Below, piece after piece: positions 1-6,508 of a DNA stretch of 6,722 bases. Every line of letters starts with the position of its first letter. Position 1 is the stretch's first letter. A program made the translations under genes and the position numbers. The stretch is from contig JAJRTI010000191.1 of NCBI GenBank assembly GCA_024278415.1, forward strand, positions 1-6,722, read 5' to 3'. The stretch is from Planctomycetota bacterium (GTDB lineage: Bacteria; Planctomycetota; Brocadiia; JAJRTI01). The notes beneath the pieces are model-generated. The model was not told the origin of the DNA. It did not search any database and worked only from the letters and a program-made list of their open reading frames with translations.

Positions 1-1
1 C

Positions 2-2698
2 CTGTACATCGAAGGCAAGACCGGGTCGGCCGGGCCATTCTTAACCACCCCGCTCCGGATGAGGCTTGAGGACGCCAACGGCTCCGTGCTGGACACTGAC
101 GAACTGCGCTTCACCACGGTCCAACTCACGCCCCGCGCGGCCGGCGCGGGCGCGACCGTAACCGCACGCATTATCAACACCCACTCTGACGTGGTCTGGG
201 GCAACCTGGGCGAGATCGACTTCGGCGAAGCCGTGAGCGTGACCGCGCGGCCCTCGGACACCCAAGTCGATCTCCTCATCGCCCGCAATGCACCCCCTGG
301 CAAGCGCGCAGTCACCTTTGCTACCGGCAAGAAGCTCGACAACATATTCCACGTGATCAAGGCCAGGCTCATTGCCGACTACGATGCCGATGGTGACGTC
401 GATGACGACGACGAACAGGCCCACCAAGGCGGGGCGACGCTCCTTCTGCCCGTGAACAACAACGACAGCAATGGCGATGACGCCATCGACAAAGACAACG
501 CGGTGATTGACGGAGAGGACGACCTGGCCGACATGCGCAAGCTCCAGATTGTCCTCGACACAGGTGGTCTCAAGGGCAGCGTGAGGCTATCATGTGATGG
601 GACCGACAAGGACGATTTCCGGCTGTTCAGTTACACCGATTCGGTGGACACTGCGTCGGCGATTCTCGGGCCAGGGCTCCCCAACGAGTGGTCGCAATAT
701 GTGGATGGTACGGCAACAACACTGACCTTCTATGTCGAGGCCCTCGACTGCGGAGCGGGCGTGTCCCCGGAGATACGAATCGCCTTCATAGACACACTCG
801 GCACGCAGGTGGCCCTTGCCCATGCCGTGGTCGCGATCAGCCCGTTCCGGGTAGACATCGGTGTGGATGGCGACCAGAGCGGAACGATCAACTTCGACGA
901 CCTTGCGGACAAGGAACTGACCTTCTGGCTGAACGATGACAAGGACATCTATCATGAAGTCGACAAATGGACTCCCGGTCATGACAACGTGTGGGAGGAG
1001 GACGATGTCGACGTGGAGGCGGGACAGGAGGACTACAAGGATGACTCGATCGGCAGAAGCGAGGCGGATGGCGAAAGCGGCTGCAAACGAGACTTGGAGG
1101 ACTTCACCCGCCTTCATCTGGCCATCGAGCCGGTGGAATTGCTCGACGACCCGGATTTCGAGTGTTATCTCCGCTTTGGTTTCGGCTCGAGCGATGCACC
1201 AAAGATCAACATCTTCCCTGCATGCTCTGCGACAACCGCGTACCTAACGAACGTCGCGGCCGCAGACGCGCAACGGGTTCAGCAGAAGCTGATGACGATC
1301 AGCACGAGCGGAGAGGTGTTGCTATCCAACGCAGACCTGAAGGCATTCATGTCCATCTACGACGGTTTGGTTCCCTATATCTTTGAAGGCGCAGGAGCCG
1401 GGCAAGGCGATTTGGAGCTGGTTATCAAGAAATCGGGGAGCGTCATTTGCGTCAGGAGGGTTAAGCTTACGCTGAAGCCGATTACCGACTTCTTTGAGAG
1501 ATGGACGGTCGGGGATGGCAACGACAAAGATACCCCGGACGCGACGGCTTCACCGGTAGGTACGTTTTGGTATCCCCTACCGCACCCGGATTCACCCGAC
1601 GAAAAGAGCTTGATCGTCTTCGTCCACGGCTGGAACGTGCCCGTCTGGGAGAAGGACGCGTTCGCCGCCACCGCATACAAGCGATTGTGGTGGCAAGGAT
1701 ACAAGGGCAGGTTCGCCGCGTTCCGATGGCCGACCTTTGAAAGAGCTTGGGACTTTATTTCGATGCCCATAGTCTCGTACAACGACAGCGAATTCCGCGC
1801 CTGGCGTTCCGCTGAAGGGCTGCGTAAGTTGCTTGAGGGCAAGCGGGATCAAGGGTACGATCTGTATGTGATCGCCCACAGCATGGGCAACGTTGTCGTG
1901 GGCGAGGCGTTGCGCCAATACGGCCGGACCGCCCCGACCGACCCATTCGTGAAAGCCTACATCGCCACCCAGGCTGCCGTCCCGACTCAGTTGTACCACC
2001 AAACGTTCGCCGACCCCGATAGCATGCAGTGGTCCGGCGCTGAGACCCCGAACTGCTATGCCTATTACTACAGCGGCGGCACTTTCAATGACACGAACAA
2101 CGACAACCTCCCTGACGACGATGAGGACGTGTGGGAGGACAAGCCTGACGGCTACGAGACGGTCTACGATGAGCGCATCGACAGGAAGTGGTACGAAGGC
2201 CACGATGGATGGCACACAGAAGACCTATATGAAGACGGCAAGATGTCGCCGAGTTCGTATTTCCAAAAGGAGGAGATGGAGGCCGCGTGCGCGAAGTTCA
2301 TCAACTTCTTCAACAAGAAAGACTGGGCGCTGGGTAACTGGTGGACCAACAACAAGCTGAAGCCCGACGACCCCAGCTACGACTTCACTATGAGCAACTG
2401 GTTCGAGTACGATCCCATCGGCCCCTTCGGCGAAAGGAATCTGCGGTTCGAGGCGGACCGCTACGAGATTTTCGCGTACTGCATGGAGTCTCGCGTGCGC
2501 GCGCTGGGCGCGAGTGCGAACGTCGCCGGCCCTTTTGCTACGGCTTCTGGGCAATCTGAGCAAGTGGACTTGCATGCCGCGTTCCACTATGGCAAACTGC
2601 ACCCTGGCCACAGCAAGGAGTTCAGGAGCTGCATCCAGGTGCAGCGTGCGTATTGGCAACAAGTGCTCGATTCTCTGTTTACCCCCACAGGTCAGTGA
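2..2698 (+). CDS. Large EF-hand/dockerin-like repeat protein with C-terminal alpha/beta-hydrolase (lipase-like) domain, 5' partial
   Basis: The frame is open to the left edge; 898 residues are visible. The Met at 59 is internal, because the paralogous gene near 6021 aligns through and upstream of it. Residues here are counted from that Met. Calcium-type loops lie at 107-118 (DYDADGDVDDDD), about 133-146 and 270-281 (DGDQSGTINFDD), separated by roughly 90-120-residue beta-rich stretches. An alpha/beta-hydrolase domain spans about 515-879. It has an oxyanion-type HGWN at 523-526, the nucleophile elbow AHSMGN with Ser608 (a GxSxG variant with Ala in the first position), and a likely catalytic His851 in a C-terminal HSKEF motif. 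Another acidic loop (DTNNDNLPDDDED, 678-690) lies inside the hydrolase domain. An esterase or lipase-type activity outside the cytoplasm is inferred; the substrate is unknown. The signal peptide would lie outside the window. It ends 14 bases before gene 2, so cotranscription is likely. Confidence 0.9.
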   Translation: MYIEGKTGSAGPFLTTPLRMRLEDANGSVLDTDELRFTTVQLTPRAAGAGATVTARIINTHSDVVWGNLGEIDFGEAVSVTARPSDTQVDLLIARNAPPGKRAVTFATGKKLDNIFHVIKARLIADYDADGDVDDDDEQAHQGGATLLLPVNNNDSNGDDAIDKDNAVIDGEDDLADMRKLQIVLDTGGLKGSVRLSCDGTDKDDFRLFSYTDSVDTASAILGPGLPNEWSQYVDGTATTLTFYVEALDCGAGVSPEIRIAFIDTLGTQVALAHAVVAISPFRVDIGVDGDQSGTINFDDLADKELTFWLNDDKDIYHEVDKWTPGHDNVWEEDDVDVEAGQEDYKDDSIGRSEADGESGCKRDLEDFTRLHLAIEPVELLDDPDFECYLRFGFGSSDAPKINIFPACSATTAYLTNVAAADAQRVQQKLMTISTSGEVLLSNADLKAFMSIYDGLVPYIFEGAGAGQGDLELVIKKSGSVICVRRVKLTLKPITDFFERWTVGDGNDKDTPDATASPVGTFWYPLPHPDSPDEKSLIVFVHGWNVPVWEKDAFAATAYKRLWWQGYKGRFAAFRWPTFERAWDFISMPIVSYNDSEFRAWRSAEGLRKLLEGKRDQGYDLYVIAHSMGNVVVGEALRQYGRTAPTDPFVKAYIATQAAVPTQLYHQTFADPDSMQWSGAETPNCYAYYYSGGTFNDTNNDNLPDDDEDVWEDKPDGYETVYDERIDRKWYEGHDGWHTEDLYEDGKMSPSSYFQKEEMEAACAKFINFFNKKDWALGNWWTNNKLKPDDPSYDFTMSNWFEYDPIGPFGERNLRFEADRYEIFAYCMESRVRALGASANVAGPFATASGQSEQVDLHAAFHYGKLHPGHSKEFRSCIQVQRAYWQQVLDSLFTPTGQ
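113..228 (+). repeat. Near-identical block shared with 6129-6244
   Basis: These 116 bases match 6129-6244 with a single mismatch (A166 versus G). The block lies within a longer paralogous alignment, 2 to about 403 against 6021-6419, that is visibly more diverged on both sides. Confidence 0.93.
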
Positions 2699-2703
2699 GG
2701 AGG
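2697..2703 (+). promoter_or_regulatory. Ribosome binding site of the 396-aa secreted protein gene
   Basis: GAGGAGG lies nine bases upstream of the ATG at 2713 and overlaps the TGA stop of the preceding gene. It decides the start: a longer in-frame reading begins at a TTG at 2653, but that lies inside gene 1 and has no comparable site. The ATG at 2734 is farther away. Confidence 0.8.
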
Positions 2704-2712
2704 TTTTGCTCC

Positions 2713-3903
2713 ATGTCGGTAACACAAAGAACGATGAAAGTTCATGCGGCGTTGGTGGCGTTATACCTCTCCGCGGTCCTCGCGGAGGAGCCGGCCAAGA
2801 TCGACAGGAAGACCCTGGAGCATTACGACCGGCGCACGGAGGACGCGTGGCGTCAGCAGTTCGAGCGCGAACTCAAGCGTTCGGGCTGGAAGCCTTCGCC
2901 AGCGGAGAAGGAGAAAGCGTTCCGCAAGTACTTGGAGGCCAAGAAGAGAAAAAACCAGGAAGTGCAAGAGATGGTGGATAAAAAGGCGGCCAAGCGTCGT
3001 GAACTCGTTCTGTCCGGGCGAGTGATCGACCAGGACGCGAAACCCGTAGCGGATGCCACGATCACCTTCGAGACGACTGTCGACAAGATCATTGGCCTCG
3101 TGTGGAAAAGGCGCTACTTAAAGCTGCAAAAACTGACTGTAAGGACAGACGCGGCAGGGCGTTTCACCATCAACGCGGGCAAGGTGGACAATTTCGAACT
3201 TAAGAACATAGCAGCGCCCGGGTATCTGTTTTTCCTCAAGCACCAGCCCATCTGGGAGTTCGTGAACATCAACCCCGCGTACAAGGTTGGGGACTCCTAC
3301 GAGCAGAACCTGGCGGTGAAAGGCGACGTGACGTTCAGGATGTGGAGGATCGTGGGCAAACCGGAGAAGCTGGTGGTGGCGGAATCAAACAGGTTTGGGG
3401 TTCCAAAAGGGGGAGTGCGGTACGCTTATTCCCTGTTCAAACCGCGAGGCAAGAAGCTAGTTGTGAAGGTGGAGGCCGGGAAGCGCCCTCAGATGTGCGA
3501 CTTGTTGTTTTCCGTTCATGAATATCCGAACAAAGGGCGCGTCGTGCTCCGAGTGGAGGGTATTGATGGCGGCATTACGGACAAGGGTGTCCCAGGCTTC
3601 ATCGCACCAGCCCAAGGATATCAACAGGCGTACGACATCGATTTATCCAAGGGACCTGTGACCAAGCTGATATTTACTTGCACCCGGGGCGGCAGAGTCT
3701 ATGCGAGAGGGCTCATTGATACGAGATACTATCGCGAGGCAAACAAGGGAATCGCGGGGATCAGGTTTTCCTACTCCTGCAACCCCACGGGCAGCCGGAA
3801 CCTCCAGCCGGGCGGGGGCGAGTACCGTAGCTGGGTGGATTACCGCAAGCTCGACGAGGAGACTTGGGCGGCCGCGCAGAAGGCGGCCGGGGGATTGCCA
3901 TGA
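2713..3903 (+). CDS. Secreted protein with helical charged segment and carboxypeptidase-regulatory-like domain
   Basis: The 396-residue product starts at ATG 2713, chosen for the strong Shine-Dalgarno. Residues 1-24 read as a signal peptide: a basic start, a hydrophobic run VHAALVALYLSAVLA, then EEP after a likely cleavage. Residues 30-97 are very charged and probably helical, with a segment at 45-79 (FERELKRSG followed by EKEKAFRKYLEA) that recurs twice in the next gene. Residues 97-180 resemble a carboxypeptidase-regulatory-like beta-sandwich: SGRVIDQDAKPVADATITFE, then TVRTDAAGRFTIN. Such domains usually serve as adhesion or structural modules in secreted proteins. The remaining 200 residues are beta-rich and I do not recognise them. 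No catalytic motif is seen. The stop overlaps the next start as ATGA, indicating translational coupling. The function is unknown; an envelope or extracellular role is inferred. Confidence 0.88.
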   Translation: MSVTQRTMKVHAALVALYLSAVLAEEPAKIDRKTLEHYDRRTEDAWRQQFERELKRSGWKPSPAEKEKAFRKYLEAKKRKNQEVQEMVDKKAAKRRELVLSGRVIDQDAKPVADATITFETTVDKIIGLVWKRRYLKLQKLTVRTDAAGRFTINAGKVDNFELKNIAAPGYLFFLKHQPIWEFVNINPAYKVGDSYEQNLAVKGDVTFRMWRIVGKPEKLVVAESNRFGVPKGGVRYAYSLFKPRGKKLVVKVEAGKRPQMCDLLFSVHEYPNKGRVVLRVEGIDGGITDKGVPGFIAPAQGYQQAYDIDLSKGPVTKLIFTCTRGGRVYARGLIDTRYYREANKGIAGIRFSYSCNPTGSRNLQPGGGEYRSWVDYRKLDEETWAAAQKAAGGLP

Positions 3904-4331
3904 ACAGCGCACGGATGCGAAAGCTATGGGTCATCGCGCTCGCAGCTTGCTGGCCCGCGGCCGTGTACGCGGCCCAGCCGCCAGCCACAACGGACAATAA
4001 TCTAACCGCACAGGAGAAGCAGGCGAAAGCTGCAATACGCGAAGCGTTCGAGGCGTATTGGGAGTCCCAAGCCCACCGCCAAGGAGCCGCGGCTTCGGCG
4101 GCGGAGAAGGAGCATGCGTTTCAGCAGTACTGGGAGGGGATCAAGAAGAAACTCGTGGAGTCTGACAAACAGGCCGAAGTCTCCCTGCGCAAGGTGTTCG
4201 AATCGGAGTGGGCGAGCGAACTCAAGCGGACGGGACGCATGGCCACGCCCGAGCAGAAGAAGCTCGCGTTCCGGGCTATCTGGGGAGGCTATCTGGGGAC
4301 ACCATACGCATTAAAGGCCTTGCCAACATGA
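3900..4331 (+). CDS. Small secreted protein with two copies of a charged helical segment; 3' end replaced by a REP-like repeat
   Basis: The 143-residue product starts at ATG 3900, overlapping the stop of the gene before it. An ATG at 3915 would also leave a signal peptide. Residues 1-24 form a clear signal peptide (MRKLWVIALAACWPAAVYA, then AQ). Two related helical segments follow: about 46-84 (FEAYWES, then AEKEHAFQQYWEGIKKK) and about 96-132 (FESEWASELKRTG, then EQKKLAFRAIWGGYL). Both resemble residues 45-79 of the preceding protein. From Tyr131 the coding sequence is the same 27 bases that begin the palindrome near 6420, so the tail LGTPYALKALPT comes from the repeat. The gene is probably truncated; the ancestral form may have continued into a longer domain as in its neighbour. 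No family is recognised. Confidence 0.78.
   Translation: MNSARMRKLWVIALAACWPAAVYAAQPPATTDNNLTAQEKQAKAAIREAFEAYWESQAHRQGAAASAAEKEHAFQQYWEGIKKKLVESDKQAEVSLRKVFESEWASELKRTGRMATPEQKKLAFRAIWGGYLGTPYALKALPT
4274..4299 (+). repeat. 13-bp tandem duplication at the island's left boundary
   Basis: GGCTATCTGGGGA occurs twice without a gap, at 4274-4286 and 4287-4299. The second copy runs into the REP-like repeat. The first lies in what looks like native gene 3 coding sequence (RAIWGGY). It could be a duplicated target, slippage, or a chance match at the insertion site. Confidence 0.75.
4289..4315 (+). repeat. REP-like repeat unit upstream of RAYT copy 1
   Basis: These 27 bases, beginning CTATCTGGGGACACCATACG, are identical to 6420-6446. 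They share the pattern GGGGACA-NN-CA with the repeats at 4672 and 4704. The unit ends 43 bases before the RAYT homology begins, matching the 42 bases seen for copy 2. It encodes the C-terminal tail of gene 3. Confidence 0.85.
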
Positions 4332-4334
4332 CCG

Positions 4335-4350
4335 AGATGCAGTAGCATCT
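4335..4350 (+). repeat. Short hairpin in the RAYT copy 1 leader
   Basis: AGATGC-AGTA-GCATCT can form a 6-bp stem with a 4-base loop. A counterpart (ATGC-GTTA-GCAT) lies at the same distance from the repeat start in the palindrome near 6467-6478. A structural role in recognition by the transposase is only inferred. Confidence 0.5.
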
Positions 4351-4355
4351 GTGGC

Positions 4356-4739
4356 ATCCCCAGACTTGCACGAGTTGTCATTCCCGGCATCCCGCACCAT
4401 GTGACGCAGCGCGGGAACCGCCGGCAGGACACGTTCTTATGTGACGAAGACTACCAAGCCTACCTCGAACTCATGGCCCATTGGTGTGAGGAGTGCGGGG
4501 TGGACGTGTGGGCGTACTGTCTCATGCCGAACCACGTGCACTTGATCGCGGTGCCGGCGGTGGAGGCGGCGCTTTGCCGGGGCATTGGTGAGGCGCACCG
4601 GCGCTACACGCGTGGGGTGAACTTCCGCGAGGGCTGGCGCGGCCATCTGTGGCAGGGGAATAGCGGGAATAGGGGACAGCCACCTATTTCCGCGTTGGGA
4701 ATAGGGGACAGCCACCTATTTCCGCGTTGGACAAGATAG
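4356..4739 (+). pseudogene. REP-associated tyrosine transposase (RAYT), copy 1, truncated
   Basis: Homology starts at 4356 with IPRLARVVIPGIPHHVTQRG, the characteristic N-terminus of the RAYT/Y1 transposase family. The usual initiator ATG is ATC here; compare ATGCCCAGACTTGC in copy 2. The HUH metal site is visible as NHVH in YCLMPNHVHLIA (about 4519-4554). RAYT similarity continues through RRYTRGVNF and WRGHLWQG to about 4657. It then stops, and the remaining codons to TAG at 4737 are read from the tandem REP-like repeat. The downstream helix that carries the catalytic tyrosine in this family is missing. About 100 of the usual roughly 200 or more residues remain. With no start codon and no catalytic tyrosine, it is judged inactive. 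A GTG at 4401 could start a shorter peptide. Confidence 0.85.
4665..4730 (+). repeat. Two perfect 32-bp tandem REP-like units
   Basis: The units at 4665-4696 and 4697-4728 are identical and abut each other, followed by the first GG of what would be a third. Each begins GGGAATAGGGGACAG and contains the 18-base core GGGGACAGCCACCTATTT (4672-4689 and 4704-4721). The second unit lies 42 bases upstream of the RAYT copy 2 start. Confidence 0.95.
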
Positions 4740-4763
4740 GCCCACATGAGATAGGATTCGGGC

Positions 4764-5003
4764 ATGCCCAGACTTGCCTGAATCGTCGTGCCCGGATTAC
4801 CCCATCACGTGACGGAATGGGGCAACAACCGGCAGGACGTGTTCTTCGTCGATGACGACCGGCGCGCGGACCTCGACATGCTGGCCGAGCAAGCTGAGCG
4901 CTTCGGGTTGCGCGTGCTGGGGTACTGCCTGATGACGAATCACGTGCACCTCATCGTGGCGCCAGATGGAGAGGAGCCACTTGTCCAGGGCCAAAATAGG
5001 TGA
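4764..5003 (+). pseudogene. REP-associated tyrosine transposase (RAYT), copy 2, truncated and with a premature stop
   Basis: The native ATG at 4764 is present (MPRLA), but the sixth codon is TGA at 4779 where copy 1 has CGA. After it, the frame continues as IVVPGLPHHVTEWGNNRQDV and reaches the HUH site in YCLMTNHVHLIVAP. Similarity ends near EEPL (about 4983). The frame then enters the inverted REP-like repeat, which supplies the TGA at 5001-5003. Both the conserved C-terminal half and the catalytic tyrosine region are absent. It is clearly related to copy 1 but well diverged from it, so it is not a recent duplicate. GTG 4788 could start a 71-residue remnant, but no ribosome site was recognised. 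Confidence 0.85.
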
Positions 5004-5011
5004 CTGTCCCC
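4994..5011 (-). repeat. Inverted REP-like unit at the right end of the RAYT island
   Basis: Read on the minus strand this is GGGGACAGTCACCTATTT, which matches the tandem-unit core at 17 of 18 positions. Together with the unit at 4704-4721 it brackets RAYT copy 2 as inverted repeats. Confidence 0.88.
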
Positions 5012-6128
5012 GTTATCCGTCGCCCACAACTCCGTCGAAACCGTCCAAGTCGGCGAGACCATCAATCTCAGCTCCTCTGTGCTTGGAGGCTCTGCCGAAC
5101 GCATCTACTTCTGGGGCGTGTACAACTCGAACGGATACGAAGCGCTCACCAGCCCCAATGGCGCCACTTTCAGCTTCAAGCCCACCGGCGGCGGCACAAC
5201 CCTCTTCGCCGAACTCCAGGTCACCATGGGCGGCGAGACCACCATCAACAGGCGCTGGGAGAACGGCCAGATGGTGGACGACTCCGCGTTCTTCGAGATC
5301 CCGCCCCAGACCATCGACCTCGACGTGGACTCGAACAACGACGGACAGATCACCGATGCGGACGATCCCATCGAGGACGACCCGCAGTTGCTCGGCTCCT
5401 TACTGCGCAACATCGGCAATGACCTGCCACTCTCCTGTAGCACCGGTGGCATGGACGGTTGCACCGTGTTGCTGTCAGCCACCGAGGGAGGCGAGCACAT
5501 CGTGGTCAAGAACTACAATGGCGATGTTGTCTCCCTCCCGGCCGTGATGAGCGCGTCCAGCCGGACGTTCCGAGTGTACGCGGTGTCCATCGGCCCGGCC
5601 CGGCTCACGGCCAGCCTGCGCGACTCCACCGGCGCCGAGATCGCCACCGACAGTGTGCGCGTGCGCGCCATCGGAGTCGACCTGCGCAGCGACGTCAACG
5701 GTGACGGCGTGGTTGACGATAACGACGACCCCAACGAAGGCGAAGGCCTGGGCCGGCTCGTGGCGTACAACTGGGACGACGACAACGGCAATGGCACAAG
5801 GGATCTCGAGGACGCGGACCATCCGGTCGCGGACGAGGACAACTTGGCCGCGGTGAGCCTCACCGTGGGCCCCGGCGTGCCTGACGGCTGCAAGATCTAT
5901 CTGTACGACGACGCGTACACAACGATCCGAGCCTGGACCACGCCCACCAAGGACGAGCAGATCACGCCCGACAGGAACCAGCCCTTCCACGTGGTGGGCC
6001 AAGGCGAGATGCGCACGAGCCTCTACATTGAAGGCCGATCCACGTCAGGCATATTGCACACAACCCCGCTCCGGATGAAGCTCGAAGACGAGAATGGCTT
6101 CACGCTGGACACCGACGAACTCCGCTTT

Positions 6129-6244
6129 ACCACGGTCCAACTCACGCCCCGCGCGGCCGGCGCGGGCGCGACCGTAACCGCGCGCATTATCAACACCCAC
6201 TCTGACGTGGTCTGGGGCAACCTGGGCGAGATCGACTTCGGCGA
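6129..6244 (+). repeat. Near-identical block shared with 113-228
   Basis: This is the second copy of the 116-bp block, in the truncated calcium-loop gene. It encodes the stretch from TTVQLTPRAAGAG to GEIDFG, identical in protein to the first copy. Confidence 0.93.
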
Positions 6245-6419
6245 CGCTGTGAGCGTCACCGCCCGCCCATCGGACACCGAAGTCGAACTCCTCATCGCCC
6301 ACGACGCACCCCCAGGCAAGCGTGACGTCACTATCGCCCCCGGACAGAAGGTCAAGAACCTTTTCCACGTGGTCATGGTGGATCTGGCCGCGGATATTGA
6401 CGGCGATGGGGATATTGAT

Positions 6420-6508
6420 CTATCTGGGGACACCATACGCATTAAATGCTTGATGACGTCGCACGAATGCGTTAGCATGACGGAAATGCGTATGATGTCC
6501 CCAGATAG
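6420..6508. mobile_element. 89-bp palindromic REP/MITE-like element
   Basis: Inverted arms of 24 bases lie at 6420-6443 and 6485-6508 and match at 23 of 24 positions; the difference is GGGGACACC versus GGGGACATC. A 41-base centre contains a smaller hairpin (ATGC-GTTA-GCAT). The first 27 bases equal the REP-like unit at 4289. Looser similarity continues through the centre to the RAYT copy 1 leader, for example TTAGCAT against GTAGCAT at almost the same offset. It encodes no protein of its own and looks like a non-autonomous derivative of the RAYT element. No target-site duplication is evident. Confidence 0.85.

Larger units (their letters stand above)
4289..5011 (+). mobile_element. REP/RAYT island with two nested, decayed RAYT copies
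   Basis: The island runs from the REP-like unit at 4289 to an inverted REP-like unit ending at 5011. It contains two RAYT pseudogenes in the same orientation, each with a REP-like unit 42-43 bases upstream. RAYTs are single-copy, domesticated-type IS200/IS605 relatives (Y1, HUH) known to be linked to REP repeats. Copy 1 stops abruptly where the tandem repeat that leads copy 2 begins, so copy 2 appears to have inserted into or recombined with copy 1. The right end directly abuts a truncated calcium-loop gene. No clear target-site duplication was found around the whole island. Confidence 0.75.

Noticed and set aside
1592..2215. Long antisense open frame opposite the hydrolase gene
   Set aside because: It is rich in V, R and A with no recognisable motif, and lies opposite a strongly supported coding region in G+C-rich DNA, so it is a shadow frame.
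2653..2712. Upstream TTG start for gene 2
   Set aside because: It lies inside gene 1, lacks a ribosome site, and would bury the signal peptide behind 20 extra residues; ATG 2713 has GAGGAGG nine bases upstream.
4329..4400. Readthrough or recoding of TGA joining gene 3 to RAYT copy 1
   Set aside because: The frames happen to agree, but the stop lies in the RAYT leader, and no recoding signal or conserved fusion logic is visible; coincidence is likelier.
4665..4730. CRISPR-like array from two 32-bp direct repeats
   Set aside because: The units abut with no spacer, number only two, and match the inverted unit next to a RAYT gene; there are no cas genes.
4764..4790. Selenocysteine or other recoding at TGA 4779 in RAYT copy 2
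   Set aside because: Copy 1 has CGA (Arg) at the aligned codon, so this is a simple C-to-T nonsense change in an already truncated gene.
5475..6002. Long antisense open frame opposite the second calcium-loop gene
   Set aside because: Its composition mirrors the sense-strand Asp/Gly codons, and no start signal or domain is seen.
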